In this document: positions 54,146 through 64,000 of the stretch, piece after piece
Layout of the letters: the number at the start of each line of letters is the position of its first letter
Numbering within the stretch: the stretch's first letter is position 1
Assembly: GCF_040362765.1 (NCBI RefSeq)
Contig: NZ_BAABWK010000001.1
Location: 734,990-798,989, forward strand
Length of the DNA stretch: 64,000 nucleotides
Direction of reading: 5' to 3'
DNA from: Pyruvatibacter sp. HU-CL02332
GTDB lineage: Bacteria > Pseudomonadota > Alphaproteobacteria > CGMCC-115125
Notes under the pieces: generated by a model
What the model was told of the DNA's origin: nothing
The model's input: only the letters and a program-made list of their open reading frames with translations
Databases searched by the model: none
Made by a program: the position numbers and the translations under genes

Positions 54146-57100
54146 ATGACAAAGACCAGTGAAGGTCAGTTCCGTCCGGCAGGTATGCCCGCAGCAAGCG
54201 GCATGTATGACCCGCGCAACGAAAAAGACGCCTGCGGCATCGGCTTCGTCGCCAACATCAAGAACAAGAAGACTCACAAGACCGTTCAGGACGGTCTGTC
54301 GATCCTCTGCAATCTTGAGCACCGTGGCGCCGTAGGCGCAGACCCCAAGGCGGGAGACGGCGCAGGCATTCTCATTCAGATGCCGGATGCCTTCCTGCGC
54401 GCTGTCACCGCAGACCTGGGCTTCACGCTTCCCGCTGAGGGCGAATATGCGGTTGGCCAGTTCTTCATGCCCAAGGACGATGCCGACCGCGCCAACGTCA
54501 TGGACCGCACGGAAAAAGTCGTGGCTGAAGAAGGCCAGGTTGTTCTTGGCTGGCGCGACGTACCGGTCGACAACTCAGACCTTGGCTATTCGGTTCTGCC
54601 GACAGAGCCCGTGCACATGCAGCTGTTCATTCAGCGCGGTCCCGGATGCGCAGATCAGGATGCGTTTGAGCGCAAGCTCTTCGTCATCCGTAAGGAAATC
54701 TGGAACCGCATTTACGCCGAAGACGTCAAACTGGCAGGCGACACCTATGTCACCTCCATGTCCTCGCGCGTGCTCAACTACAAGGGCATGCTGCTGTCTG
54801 ATCAGGTCGGCAAATACTATCTCGATCTCTCCGACGAGCGCATGGTCTCGGCGCTCGCGCTTGTTCACCAGCGCTTCTCAACCAACACCTTCCCGACCTG
54901 GAGCCTTGCCCAGCCGTTCCGCATGATTTGCCACAATGGCGAAATCAACACCGTGCGCGGCAACGTCAACTGGATGGCGGCCCGCAAAGGCCCCATGCAA
55001 TCTGACGTACTGGGTGATGATCTTGAAAAGATCTGGCCGGTCACCGTCGAAGGTCAGTCTGACTCGGCCTCCTTCGACAACGCGCTCGAACTCCTGGTGA
55101 TGGGTGGCTACTCGCTCGCCCACGCCATGATGATGCTCATTCCCGAAGCCTGGGCCGGCCATGAACTCATGGACCCCAAGCGTCGCGCCTTCTACGAGCA
55201 CCACGCAGCCCTGATGGAACCATGGGACGGCCCCGCCGCCATGGCCTTCACAGACGGTCGCCAGATCGGCGCCACCCTGGACCGCAACGGCCTGCGCCCT
55301 GCCCGTTACTTCGTCACCGACGATGACAATGTCATTCTCGCGTCAGAAATGGGCGTTCTTCCTTACCCGGAAGATCGCATCGTTGAAAAATGGCGTCTGC
55401 AGCCGGGCAAGATGCTGCTGATCGACCTTGAAGAAGGCCGCATCATCTCCGACGAGGAAATCAAGGAACAGATTTCCTCAATGGAGCCCTATCAGGAGTG
55501 GCTCGACGCCGCCCAGATCAATGTCGAGGATCTGCCGGACATCGGCGGCAACCCGCCTCAGCCAAATGTACCGCTGCTCAAGCGTCAGCAGGCGTTCGGC
55601 TACACCCAGGAAGACATCCGCACCCTGATGACTCCCATGGCCGCCACCGGTCAGGAAGCCATCGGCTCCATGGGTACCGACACGCCCATCGCGGTTCTGT
55701 CCGACAAGTCAAAGTCGCTGTTCAATTACTTCCAGCAGAACTTTGCCCAGGTTACCAACCCGCCGATCGACCCGATCCGCGAAGAGCTGGTGATGAGCCT
55801 CGTGTCGCTCATCGGCCCGCGTCCAAACCTGCTTGACCTGCACAAGCAGGGCGAGATGCGTCGCCTTGAGGTGCGCCAGCCGATCCTGCGCAACGAAGAT
55901 CTGGAAAAGATCCGTGCCATCGGTGACATCGCGGACAACCACTTCCAGACCAAGACCCTGGACACCACCTTCGCGGCCGACCGTGGCGCCGATGGCATGA
56001 AGCCTGCGCTTGATGCCCTGTGCGAGCGCGCAGAGCGTGCTGTCAACGAAGGCTTCAACATCATCATCCTGTCAGACAGGCTGGTGAGCGAAGACCGTGT
56101 TGCGATCCCGTCCCTGCTGGCGACATCAGCTGTGCATCATCACCTGATCCGCAAAACCCTGCGCACCCGTGTGGGCCTTGTGGTTGAAACCGGCGAAGCG
56201 CGCGAAGTGCATCACTTCTGTGCGCTGGCTGGCTACGGTGCTGAAGCCATCAACCCATACCTCGCCTTTGAAAGCATGATCGCCAACAAGCATCAGCTTG
56301 GCGAAGACCTGGACGATGCAACCGTCAAGTCCCGCTTCATCAAGGCGGTCAACAAGGGCATCCTCAAGGTCATGTCCAAGATGGGCATCTCCACCTACCA
56401 GTCCTATTGTGGCGCCCAGATCTTTGACGCTGTCGGACTCTCCACGCAGTTCGTGCGTGACTATTTCTACGGCACCTCCACCAACATCGAAGGTGTGGGC
56501 CTGTCGGAAGTCGCGGAAGAAACCATTCAGCGTCACCTGCGTGCATTCTCCTCAGACCCCGTCCTGAAAAGCGCCCTGTCTGTTGGCGGCGAATACATGC
56601 AGCGTGTCCGCGGCGAAGAACACGCCTGGACGGCATCTTCCGTTGCCGACCTGCAGCACGCCGTACGTGGCAACAGCCAGGACAAATATAACGACTACGC
56701 CAAGGCCATGAACGACCAGTCCAAGCGACTGCTGACCATTCGCGGCCTGTTCCGTCTGAAGTCCGCAGAAGAAATTGGCCGCACGCCTGTCTCCATCGAC
56801 GACGTGGAACCGGCACAGGACATCGTCAAACGCTTTGCAACCGGCGCCATGTCCTTTGGCTCCATCAGCCGCGAAGCGCACACGACACTGGCCAAGGCCA
56901 TGAACCGCATCGGCGGCAAGTCCAACACCGGTGAAGGCGGCGAAGAAGTCGATCGCTTCACACCCCTGCCCGATGGCGACAGCATGCGCTCCGCCATCAA
57001 GCAGGTGGCGTCCGGCCGCTTTGGCGTCACCGCCGAGTACCTCGCCAACGCGGACATGATCCAGATTAAGATGGCGCAGGGTGCCAAGCCCGGCGAAGGC

Positions 57101-58825
57101 GGACAGCTGCCCGGCCATAAGGTCGATGCGGTCATCGCCAAGGTGCGTTACTCGACACCGGGCGTGGGCCTCATCTCCCCGCCCCCGCACCACGACATCT
57201 ACTCAATCGAAGATCTGGCACAGCTGATCTACGACCTGAAGAACGTCAATCCGGCAGCAGACATTTCCGTGAAGCTGGTATCAGAAGTCGGCGTCGGCAC
57301 GGTTGCAGCTGGCGTCTCCAAGGCGCGCGCTGACCATGTGACGATCTCAGGCTTTGAAGGCGGCACCGGGGCGTCCCCGCTAACCTCCATCAAGCATGCA
57401 GGCTCCCCATGGGAACTTGGCATCGCCGAAACACACCAGACGCTTGTGGCCAACGGCCTGCGTGGCCGTATTGCCGTGCAGGTGGATGGTGGCCTCAAGA
57501 CGGGCCGCGACGTTGCCATCGGCGCCTTGCTGGGTGCCGACGAGTTTGGCTTCTCAACCGCACCGCTCATCGCGGCGGGCTGCATCATGATGCGCAAATG
57601 TCACCTCAACACCTGCCCTGTCGGTGTTGCGACCCAGGACCCCGTGCTGCGCAAGCGTTTCGTCGGTCTGCCTGAGCATGTCGTGAACTACTTCTTCTAT
57701 GTGGCTGAAGAACTGCGCGCCATCATGGCGGAGATGGGCTTCACCAAGCTCTCCGACATGACCGGCCTGATGGATGCGCTTGATCAGACCGAAGCCGTTG
57801 CTCACTGGAAGGCGGAAGGCCTGGACGTATCCAAGCTCTTCGCCCGCCCTGCTGACAAGGAAGGCGTTGCCATCCGTCACTCCGAAGAGCAGCAGCATCC
57901 GATCCACGACATTCTCGACCGTCGCCTCATCGAACAGGCCAAGCCTGCCATCGAGAACGGCACACCGGTGACAATTGATACGTCCATCAACTCGATGGAT
58001 CGCTCAGCCGGCGCCATGCTGTCTGGCCAGATTGCCAAGCATCACGGCCACAAGGGCCTGCCTCAGGATACCATCTCCGTGAAGCTGACCGGCACCGCCG
58101 GACAGAGCTTTGGCGCATGGCTGGCCCATGGCGTGTCCTTTGAGCTTGCCGGCGAAGCCAATGACTATGTGGGCAAGGGCCTGTCCGGTGGCCGTCTGGT
58201 CATCTACCCGCACCCCGACGCCAAGATCGTGCCGGAGAAGAGCATCATTGTCGGCAACACGGTGCTCTATGGCGCCATCACCGGCGAATGCTACTTCCGC
58301 GGCGTCGCAGGCGAACGCTTTGCGGTGCGCAACTCGGGCGCCATCGCCGTTGTTGAAGGCACCGGCGACCATTGCTGTGAATACATGACCGGCGGTGTTG
58401 TGGTTGTGCTGGGTGAAACCGGCCGCAACTTCGCAGCCGGCATGTCCGGCGGCATCGCCTATGTGCTGGATGAAGCAGGCGACTTTGAGCGTCGCTGCAA
58501 CCTCTCAATGGTTGAGCTTGAACACATCACAGCCGAAGACGATGCCATGGAACGCATGGGCCACCAGGGCGGTGACCTTGAAACCCATGGCCGCGTTGAC
58601 GTGAATTCGGACATGACGCGCTTTGACGCTGAACGTCTGCGCCAGCTGATTGAAAACCATGCACATCACACAGGCTCCACCCGGGCCCGCATGGTTCTCG
58701 ACAACTGGGAAACCTATCTGCCGAAATTTGTGAAGGTGATGCCGGTCGACTACCGCCGCGCACTTGAAGAAATGAAGGCATCGAACACAAACGACGCAAC
58801 TGCGTTCAAGGCCGCAGGCGAATAA
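54146..58825 (+). CDS. gltB: Glutamate synthase (NADPH) large subunit
   Basis: The 1,559-residue product is full length. A 29-residue propeptide ends before Cys30 in [10 protein letters not shown], the glutaminase nucleophile. Then come the glutamine amidotransferase domain, the central domain, the FMN-binding synthase domain with [13 protein letters not shown] and [15 protein letters not shown], the 3Fe-4S cysteines in [13 protein letters not shown] (C-x5-C-x4-C), and the C-terminal beta-helix with [22 protein letters not shown]. It makes two glutamates from glutamine and 2-oxoglutarate with GltD. gltD starts 59 nt on. Confidence 0.97.
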   Translation: MTKTSEGQFRPAGMPAASGMYDPRNEKDACGIGFVANIKNKKTHKTVQDGLSILCNLEHRGAVGADPKAGDGAGILIQMPDAFLRAVTADLGFTLPAEGEYAVGQFFMPKDDADRANVMDRTEKVVAEEGQVVLGWRDVPVDNSDLGYSVLPTEPVHMQLFIQRGPGCADQDAFERKLFVIRKEIWNRIYAEDVKLAGDTYVTSMSSRVLNYKGMLLSDQVGKYYLDLSDERMVSALALVHQRFSTNTFPTWSLAQPFRMICHNGEINTVRGNVNWMAARKGPMQSDVLGDDLEKIWPVTVEGQSDSASFDNALELLVMGGYSLAHAMMMLIPEAWAGHELMDPKRRAFYEHHAALMEPWDGPAAMAFTDGRQIGATLDRNGLRPARYFVTDDDNVILASEMGVLPYPEDRIVEKWRLQPGKMLLIDLEEGRIISDEEIKEQISSMEPYQEWLDAAQINVEDLPDIGGNPPQPNVPLLKRQQAFGYTQEDIRTLMTPMAATGQEAIGSMGTDTPIAVLSDKSKSLFNYFQQNFAQVTNPPIDPIREELVMSLVSLIGPRPNLLDLHKQGEMRRLEVRQPILRNEDLEKIRAIGDIADNHFQTKTLDTTFAADRGADGMKPALDALCERAERAVNEGFNIIILSDRLVSEDRVAIPSLLATSAVHHHLIRKTLRTRVGLVVETGEAREVHHFCALAGYGAEAINPYLAFESMIANKHQLGEDLDDATVKSRFIKAVNKGILKVMSKMGISTYQSYCGAQIFDAVGLSTQFVRDYFYGTSTNIEGVGLSEVAEETIQRHLRAFSSDPVLKSALSVGGEYMQRVRGEEHAWTASSVADLQHAVRGNSQDKYNDYAKAMNDQSKRLLTIRGLFRLKSAEEIGRTPVSIDDVEPAQDIVKRFATGAMSFGSISREAHTTLAKAMNRIGGKSNTGEGGEEVDRFTPLPDGDSMRSAIKQVASGRFGVTAEYLANADMIQIKMAQGAKPGEGGQLPGHKVDAVIAKVRYSTPGVGLISPPPHHDIYSIEDLAQLIYDLKNVNPAADISVKLVSEVGVGTVAAGVSKARADHVTISGFEGGTGASPLTSIKHAGSPWELGIAETHQTLVANGLRGRIAVQVDGGLKTGRDVAIGALLGADEFGFSTAPLIAAGCIMMRKCHLNTCPVGVATQDPVLRKRFVGLPEHVVNYFFYVAEELRAIMAEMGFTKLSDMTGLMDALDQTEAVAHWKAEGLDVSKLFARPADKEGVAIRHSEEQQHPIHDILDRRLIEQAKPAIENGTPVTIDTSINSMDRSAGAMLSGQIAKHHGHKGLPQDTISVKLTGTAGQSFGAWLAHGVSFELAGEANDYVGKGLSGGRLVIYPHPDAKIVPEKSIIVGNTVLYGAITGECYFRGVAGERFAVRNSGAIAVVEGTGDHCCEYMTGGVVVVLGETGRNFAAGMSGGIAYVLDEAGDFERRCNLSMVELEHITAEDDAMERMGHQGGDLETHGRVDVNSDMTRFDAERLRQLIENHAHHTGSTRARMVLDNWETYLPKFVKVMPVDYRRALEEMKASNTNDATAFKAAGE

Positions 58826-58884
58826 GCCTGCGCCAAACGCAATCCGCGCCACGAAACGACTACAGACTGTGAAGGATAAGCCAG

Positions 58885-60312
58885 ATGGGTAAAGTCACCG
58901 GCTTTCTTGAGATCGAACGTCAGGACCGCACATCCGCACCGGCATCAGACCGCGTACGGCACTTCCGCGAGTTCGTCATTCCCATGTCCGAAGAGGGCGT
59001 CAAAAACCAGGCAGCCCGCTGCATGGATTGCGGCATCCCCTATTGCCACAATGGCTGCCCGGTCAATAACCAGATCCCGGACTGGAATGATCTCGTCTAT
59101 TCAGAGGACTGGGAGGAAGCAGCACGCAACCTCCACTCCACAAACAACTTCCCGGAGATGACCGGCCGCATCTGCCCCGCCCCGTGCGAAGCAGCCTGCA
59201 CGCTGAATCTCATCGACGAGCCGGTGACCATCAAGTCAATCGAATGCGCCGTCGCGGACCGCGCAGCCGAAGAAGGCTGGATCCAGCCGCAGATACCCGC
59301 TGTCAAAACTGGCAAGACCGTTGCCGTTGTCGGCGCAGGTCCTGCGGGCATGGCATGCGCACAGCAGCTTGCCCGTGCCGGTCACGACGTCACGTTGTTT
59401 GAAAAGAACAACAAGGCCGGCGGCCTGATGCGCTATGGCATCCCCGACTTCAAGATGGAAAAGCACGTCATCGACCGCCGCATTGAGCAGATGAGCGCTG
59501 AAGGCGTGACCCTCAAGACCGGTGTCCACATCGGTGTCGACATCTCAGCCGAAGACCTGATGAAGGACTTTGATGCTGTCGTCATGTCTGGCGGCGCTGA
59601 AAAGCCACGCGACCTGCCAATCGAAGGCCGCGACCTCGACGGTGTGCACTTCGCCATGGACTTCCTGCCGCAGCAAAACCGTCGCAATGGCGACGAAAAC
59701 CTCGGCAACGTCGCGCCCATCCTTGCAGGTGGCAAACGCGTGGTTGTCATCGGCGGTGGCGACACCGGCTCTGACTGCATCGGCACTTCCTTCCGTCAGG
59801 GCGCCGTCTCTGTCACCCAGCTGGAAATCATGCCGCAGCCACCTGAAAAGGAAGACAAGCTGATGACGTGGCCCAACTGGCCGCTGAAATTCCGCACCTC
59901 TTCCAGCCAGGCTGAAGGCGCTGACCGCGACTTCGCTGTCATGACCGCCAACTTCAATGGCGAAGACGGTCACGTGACATCGCTCACCTGCGTCAAGGTC
60001 GATGACAAGATGCAGAAGATCGAAGGCAGCGAGTTTGAGATCAAGGCTGACCTCGTCCTCCTCGCCATGGGCTTTGTCAGCCCCGTCCACGAAGGCATGA
60101 TCGAAAGCCTCAACCCTGAAATGGACCCGCGCGGCAACGTGAAAGCCGAAACAGAAGGCGACAGCAGCTACAAGACATCCGTCGACAAGCTCTATGCCTG
60201 TGGCGACATGCGCCGTGGCCAGTCCCTCGTCGTCTGGGCCATCCGCGAAGGCCGCCAGTGCGCCCACACGGTCGACAAGGATCTCATGGGGTCAACGACG
60301 CTACCTCGCTAG
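58885..60312 (+). CDS. gltD: Glutamate synthase (NADPH) small subunit
   Basis: The 475-residue product has N-terminal Fe-S cysteines ([13 protein letters not shown] and CPAPCEAAC), the FAD Rossmann motif [33 protein letters not shown], the NADPH Rossmann motif [13 protein letters not shown] and the ending [20 protein letters not shown]. It supplies electrons from NADPH to GltB. Standard length; start GGTAAAG-preceded ATG at 58885 gives [12 protein letters not shown]. Confidence 0.97.
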   Translation: MGKVTGFLEIERQDRTSAPASDRVRHFREFVIPMSEEGVKNQAARCMDCGIPYCHNGCPVNNQIPDWNDLVYSEDWEEAARNLHSTNNFPEMTGRICPAPCEAACTLNLIDEPVTIKSIECAVADRAAEEGWIQPQIPAVKTGKTVAVVGAGPAGMACAQQLARAGHDVTLFEKNNKAGGLMRYGIPDFKMEKHVIDRRIEQMSAEGVTLKTGVHIGVDISAEDLMKDFDAVVMSGGAEKPRDLPIEGRDLDGVHFAMDFLPQQNRRNGDENLGNVAPILAGGKRVVVIGGGDTGSDCIGTSFRQGAVSVTQLEIMPQPPEKEDKLMTWPNWPLKFRTSSSQAEGADRDFAVMTANFNGEDGHVTSLTCVKVDDKMQKIEGSEFEIKADLVLLAMGFVSPVHEGMIESLNPEMDPRGNVKAETEGDSSYKTSVDKLYACGDMRRGQSLVVWAIREGRQCAHTVDKDLMGSTTLPR

Positions 60313-60334
60313 GCCTGCGGACAATCAAAACTGC

Positions 60335-60366
60335 AAAAGCCCTTCAGCAATGCTGGAGGGCTTTTC
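60335..60366 (+). terminator. Intrinsic terminator after gltD
   Basis: A stem of about 15 bp (left arm AAAAGCCCTTCAGCA from 60335; right arm TGCTGGAGGGCTTTT ending at 60365) with a short loop ends in TTTTC. It closes the gltBD unit. Confidence 0.85.
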
Positions 60367-60384
60367 TATTGCGTTGTCACCCGC

Positions 60385-60522
60385 ATCCCCGGACTTGATC
60401 CGGGGCCTACTCGCATTTCACCTTGTCGAAGGGATCGAGGTCGGGCGGAAAGGCGGCTGCCAGACAAGCATTTGCTGCGGAGCGTTCGTTCTGAGAGTGG
60501 ACCCCGGATCAAGTCCGGGGAT
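60385..60522. repeat. Pair of inverted REP-like palindromes
   Basis: A 21-nt element at 60385-60405, itself a hairpin (CCCCGGA, CTTGA, TCCGGGG), recurs as its exact reverse complement at 60502-60522. They flank 96 nt that hold no gene I can support. This form is a common intergenic repeat in alphaproteobacteria. The two copies could also pair with each other into one long stem. Confidence 0.75.
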
Positions 60523-60541
60523 ACGGATGTGTTTTGGGCGC

Positions 60542-60940
60542 TTACTCAGCAACACCGCCGCGCAAATCATCTGGTGCGTCGCCCTGCTTCAGCCCGGCCA
60601 CAAACGCATCGAAATCTTCCCATGTCGCATCATGCAGCGCGGTCACACTGTCATCCATGAGCGTGAAAAGCTCGGTCATGCCGTTCTTTTCCATCTGCTC
60701 ATGCCACGCCTCACTCACCGCAATCACCGTGTCTTCCACAGGACCAATCGGCAGGCCGCGCACATAGTTCACCAGCGACGTCGAATGAAACAGCGCCAGA
60801 ATGAACATGCCGAACAGCATGGAATAGAGTGCACGCTTGAACGTGCGCGTGGTTTCCTGCTCTGCGTTGAGGGAGGCCTTGGGCTTCATTTCAAAGCCGG
60901 GCTCGTAAGCGTCGGCTTCAGGATCGATATGTTCCATCAT
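60542..60940 (-). CDS. Small membrane-anchored protein of the O-acylation cluster
   Basis: The 132-residue product has one membrane helix (about residues 37-58, ALYSMLFGMFILALFHSTSLV), a cytoplasmic acidic/basic N-terminus and a helical periplasmic tail with acidic patches. It follows the MBOAT gene by 15 nt on the same strand. I do not recognise a family. By position it may scaffold or regulate the acyltransferase. Confidence 0.7.
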   Translation of the reverse strand: MMEHIDPEADAYEPGFEMKPKASLNAEQETTRTFKRALYSMLFGMFILALFHSTSLVNYVRGLPIGPVEDTVIAVSEAWHEQMEKNGMTELFTLMDDSVTALHDATWEDFDAFVAGLKQGDAPDDLRGGVAE

Positions 60941-60955
60941 TGTCGAACGCCCTCC

Positions 60956-62431
60956 CTAGAACTGGAAATAGATGAATGGGGCAACGCCTTCAGGCGCCAT
61001 GGCTTCAATGGCAAGGATGCCAAATCCAAGCATCAAACCCAAGACCGGCCACGGCGCGCGCTGCAACAAACGTCCTGCACCGCTTGCCCAGTTGGATGGC
61101 AGGAACTGACCGGCCAATGACAGCCCAACAAGGCCGACGATAAACGGCGTCGCGAATTGCGCAGGCTGCGACCAGTCAAAGATGCCAATCACATAGTCCC
61201 ACGCGCCGGAGAATGTTGGCGCGCGGAAGAAAATCCACGCAAAGCACACGAGGTGGAACGTCAGGACGATACCCAGCACAGTGGCAAAAGAATTCTGGAT
61301 GCCGCGACCGACCCCAAGGAAGAAGGCCACTGCCCCGCCACCATAACCATTGGTGTCCTTGTTCAGCTCTTCCCAGCGTTTGGTCAGCGCCCGCTCGACA
61401 CCCAACATCGCGCCGTGGAAGGCGCCCCAGAACACGAATGTCCACGCTGCCCCGTGCCAGATGCCACCGAGGAACATGGTCAGGAACAAATTGCGATACG
61501 TCTTGAACGTAGAGCCGCGGCTGCCACCCAGCGGAATGTAGAGATAGTCCCGCAGCCAGGTGGACAACGAGATGTGCCACCGCCGCCAGAACTCCTGCAG
61601 GGAGGACGAGCGATACGGATGATCAAAGTTGCGCGGGAAGCGATAGCCAAGCAGCGCTGCTACCCCAATGGCAATATCTGAATAGGCCGAGAAATCGCAA
61701 TAGATCTGCACCGCATAGGCATAGACGCCCAGCAACAGATCACCGCCGCCAAAGGCTGTGGGATCAAAGAACACATGATCCACCACTTCCGTCGCCAGAT
61801 AGTTGGCAATCACCATCTTCTTGAAAAGGCCGACGAGAATAAGCACCACCGCCAGCGAGGCCATGCGGCGGCTCACATGGGGCTTGCGCTCAAGCTGCGG
61901 CAGGAAATGCGCCGCACGCACAATCGGACCCGCCACAAGCTGTGGAAAGAACGAGATGTAGAGGAAGATATCCAGCAGCGACCGCGAGGCGTCCACATGA
62001 CGGCGATACACATCCACCAGATACGAGATGCCCTGGAAGGTGAAAAACGAGATGCCGACCGGCAGGATCACTTCCAGGAATGGCAGGTCCCGCTCGATGC
62101 CCCAGGCGGTCAGAATGTCGGCCAGCGAATCCAGGAAGAAGCCGTAGTATTTGAAGAAGCCCAGCACCGCGAGATTGAGCGCAATGGCAATACCCAGCAC
62201 CCATTTGCGCGTGATGCCGTCATTCAGTCCGCCAATGACGCGGCCAGCCGCATAATTCAGCAGCGATGAGCCGGCGAGCAGCAGCGTAAAGCGCCAGTCC
62301 CAGTAGCCGTAAAAGAAGTAGGAAGCGAAGACGAGAACCAGCTTGCGCGCGTCCATGTCCCGTCGCAGTTCCCATGCAACTAGGAACACGATGACGAAGA
62401 ACAGAGCAAAATCCAGTGTTGGAAACAGCAT
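60956..62431 (-). CDS. MBOAT O-acyltransferase (AlgI/PatA/DltB-like)
   Basis: The 491-residue polytopic protein has the MBOAT pattern with SYFFYGYWDWRF, FFTFQGISYLVDVYR, PQLVAGPIVRA, FWRRWHISLSTWLRDYLYIPLGGS and the invariant His in GGIWHGAAWTFVFWG. It moves acetyl groups across the inner membrane for modification of a polysaccharide or peptidoglycan. With the SGNH gene upstream it resembles the PatA-PatB or AlgI-AlgJ/X pairs. The substrate is unknown, as no polysaccharide genes are in the window. Confidence 0.92.
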   Translation of the reverse strand: MLFPTLDFALFFVIVFLVAWELRRDMDARKLVLVFASYFFYGYWDWRFTLLLAGSSLLNYAAGRVIGGLNDGITRKWVLGIAIALNLAVLGFFKYYGFFLDSLADILTAWGIERDLPFLEVILPVGISFFTFQGISYLVDVYRRHVDASRSLLDIFLYISFFPQLVAGPIVRAAHFLPQLERKPHVSRRMASLAVVLILVGLFKKMVIANYLATEVVDHVFFDPTAFGGGDLLLGVYAYAVQIYCDFSAYSDIAIGVAALLGYRFPRNFDHPYRSSSLQEFWRRWHISLSTWLRDYLYIPLGGSRGSTFKTYRNLFLTMFLGGIWHGAAWTFVFWGAFHGAMLGVERALTKRWEELNKDTNGYGGGAVAFFLGVGRGIQNSFATVLGIVLTFHLVCFAWIFFRAPTFSGAWDYVIGIFDWSQPAQFATPFIVGLVGLSLAGQFLPSNWASGAGRLLQRAPWPVLGLMLGFGILAIEAMAPEGVAPFIYFQF

Positions 62432-62492
62432 GCCCGAGCGCGTCTCATTTGGGACAATGAGCCATGGAACGGGTCAAACCGCGCCACAAATC

Positions 62493-63848
62493 TTAATCCC
62501 TGGTTACCCCTGAGCCCGACTTGTCCCGATCTGGAACAGGTCGACCCTCCCTATCCCCCTGCCTTGCCACAAACGCGCCATTTAGCGCCTCAAACAGCGC
62601 CTTGGCGGATGCCTTGTAGCCGTCGCCGGTCAGGTGAACATGATCGGGCCGTGCGAGTTGGGGGTCCTCGGCCAGTCGCCAGCGATGGACCGAGCACGGG
62701 CCGCCCATGGCCGCCCGCCAGTCCCAGTGGGCAGCCCCCACATCAAGCGCCACGCGTTTTTGCAAAGCGAGTACGGCTGACAGCTGCGGTGCATCGTGCC
62801 AGCGCAGCAGCGCCTCGCTCTCCTCGGCAATCAGCTCCACATATTGCTGCCGCTCCGCCTCGGTGAGCGGCGCACACGTCCACTCATGAGGCTCGCGGGC
62901 ATCCGTATCCGCGTAGTACGGCAGCCGCGTCCCGTCCGGTCCACCCGTCAGCAGGATCGACGCACCGGGCGCGAAACGCTTCAGCCGCGCCAGCTGCGCC
63001 CGCAAAGCGGCTTCGTAGTCCCCAAGCTCCAGCTTGTCGTCAAAACCTTCATTGGTGCCGTAGCCGACAATGATCAGATCAGGGTCAAGCCGGGCAAGCT
63101 CCATGCGCAGCAGATCATCATCCCACCGCGCCATGATGTCTGCCGTCGCCCCCGGCCAGCCGGAATTGGACAGCACCGCCCCGCCCGCATCCGCTTCAAG
63201 TGCCAGGGAGAACAACGCCACCGGCCCGTCACCGGCGGCCGCAATCCGAACAATCTGAGTGCCGCTGGGCACCGGCAATGCTGCAAACGCAAATCCACGG
63301 TCACCTGACGTGGGCACCGCATGGATCTTGCTGTCCACATGCACCTGCAACACGCCGCCTTGCGGCTGGCGCTGATAGCTGATCAGCAACCGCTCAACCG
63401 GTGTTTCAAAACCTGAAAGGGCAATCCACGGGCTGGTGCCTGCCTCCGCCACCACCCGCGCATTCATCAGGCCAAAGGGCCCTGAGGCGTCCTCGTTGCG
63501 GGCCCGCACCACGTCCCATCCATCGGACATATCCATCTCGACGCCACGCGCCATGTAGAACGGATAGACAGTGCCCGCAGGCAGCATGCCGCGCGGCCCG
63601 GACTTGCCATCGGCAGCAAACAACGCCCGCAGATCACCGGAAAATGTGTCGCGCGCAATGTGGCTGTCGCCGATATGCAGAATGCGCACATCAGGACCGG
63701 CAGACTTCGCGTCAAAAAACGCTGACAGGCCTGCTGGATTGGAAATCGGGACAAAGGTCGTCTGCGGCACGCCCGCACCCATCAGCCCCACAGAGGCTGA
63801 CGCAAACGCAGCAGCCGCAGCCACCCGTCGCAAGGGAAGGAAAGTCAC
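62493..63848 (-). CDS. Exported SGNH-fold hydrolase/acetyltransferase
   Basis: The 451-residue product has a signal peptide (MTFLPLRRVAAAAAFASASVGLMGAG), then the SGNH blocks: GDSH at residues 60-63, conserved Gly region, GTNE near residue 262 and DHVHLT near residue 401 with the catalytic Asp-His. It fits the periplasmic acetyltransferase partner of MBOAT proteins (PatB/AlgX-like) or an esterase. Start is a GTG immediately after the stop of the upstream gene. A C-terminal Arg/Asp-rich tail ends it. Confidence 0.82.
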   Translation of the reverse strand: MTFLPLRRVAAAAAFASASVGLMGAGVPQTTFVPISNPAGLSAFFDAKSAGPDVRILHIGDSHIARDTFSGDLRALFAADGKSGPRGMLPAGTVYPFYMARGVEMDMSDGWDVVRARNEDASGPFGLMNARVVAEAGTSPWIALSGFETPVERLLISYQRQPQGGVLQVHVDSKIHAVPTSGDRGFAFAALPVPSGTQIVRIAAAGDGPVALFSLALEADAGGAVLSNSGWPGATADIMARWDDDLLRMELARLDPDLIIVGYGTNEGFDDKLELGDYEAALRAQLARLKRFAPGASILLTGGPDGTRLPYYADTDAREPHEWTCAPLTEAERQQYVELIAEESEALLRWHDAPQLSAVLALQKRVALDVGAAHWDWRAAMGGPCSVHRWRLAEDPQLARPDHVHLTGDGYKASAKALFEALNGAFVARQGDREGRPVPDRDKSGSGVTRD

Positions 63849-64000
63849 TTACTCAGCCGGTTGGCGCAGATCATCCGCCCGGCCGGGCTTTGGCTCAGGC
63901 AGCACAAACCCGCGCAGATCAGACAGCGCCCCGGCAATGGTAGACGCCACTTCTGACACACCCGCCCGTTCGGAGCGTTGCGGCGTACCGGAGACAGCAC
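63849..64000 (-). CDS. Partial gene at window edge, C-terminal 49 residues only
   Basis: The minus strand frame is open from the window end to TAA at 63851-63849. The visible tail is Ala/Gly/Pro-rich (GVSEVASTIAGALSDLRGF, then VLPEPKPGRADDLRQPAE). The TAA directly abuts the GTG of the SGNH gene, so the two are tightly coupled and probably co-transcribed with the MBOAT cluster. Too little is visible for a family call; a second SGNH-like or anchoring subunit is possible. Confidence 0.55.
   Translation of the reverse strand, partial: AVSGTPQRSERAGVSEVASTIAGALSDLRGFVLPEPKPGRADDLRQPAE

Noticed and set aside
60194-61120. 308-residue plus-strand frame crossing gltD end, terminator and REP pair
   Set aside because: It crosses a terminator and the antisense of the 60542-60940 gene and MBOAT end; no domain.

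Overview
The window reads as chromosomal DNA of a free-living, aerobic or microaerobic alphaproteobacterium, probably marine. The support is a CpdR-type cell-cycle receiver, a complete ccoNOQP-GHIS cluster, a ROSE thermometer in front of a small heat-shock gene, HisN-type histidinol phosphatase, and a plcP-agt lipid-remodelling pair. The order-level placement (something near Parvibaculales/Rhodobiaceae) is a guess. No insertion sequence, prophage, integrase, CRISPR array or rRNA operon was seen. One tRNA is present.

Layout: 1-8507 is the 3' part of a giant RTX adhesin with 20 gap-free 94-residue cadherin-like repeats, followed by a terminator and tRNA-Val(GAC). 8820-13471 carries cpdR, a divergent N-formylglutamate amidohydrolase, a possible minus-strand small RNA, a lytic transglycosylase and a membrane-anchored glutamate-synthase-like FMN protein. 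13491-16919 is a lipid module: a lipid kinase faces a plcP-agt operon across three Pho half-sites spaced 11 bp apart. 17049-20619 has YceI, TypA and HisN. 20616-25348 has a lysophospholipase-like hydrolase and an unusual DUF4838 protein coupled to an orphan carboxyltransferase. 25409-27105 encodes two secreted His/Asn-rich paralogues. 27452-31255 has a TAXI-TRAP transporter and a heat-regulated Hsp20. 31476-40554 has an HSL-type esterase, an Hpt protein, tamB-tamA and two membrane proteins.

40577-48765 (minus) is the cbb3 oxidase locus in the order ccoNOQP, ccoGHIS, with an FNR/FixK box upstream of ccoN. 49006-53134 (minus) has threonine aldolase, a four-helix membrane protein and a bufferin-type RiPP operon: precursor BufA1, DUF692 enzyme BufB, DUF2063 partner BufC and a DoxX membrane protein. 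After a 1-kb leader region, 54146-60312 encodes glutamate synthase gltBD. A pair of inverted REP-like palindromes follows. 60542-64000 (minus) is an MBOAT/SGNH O-acylation cluster running out of the window.

Themes: respiration at low oxygen (cbb3), nitrogen assimilation (GltBD), adaptation to phosphate stress (PlcP-Agt), metal (probably copper) protection by a modified peptide (bufferin operon), and envelope biogenesis (TamAB, lytic transglycosylase, MBOAT/SGNH). The most unusual features are the bufferin operon, the Pho-linked lipid-remodelling locus and the paired PepSY-like secreted proteins.
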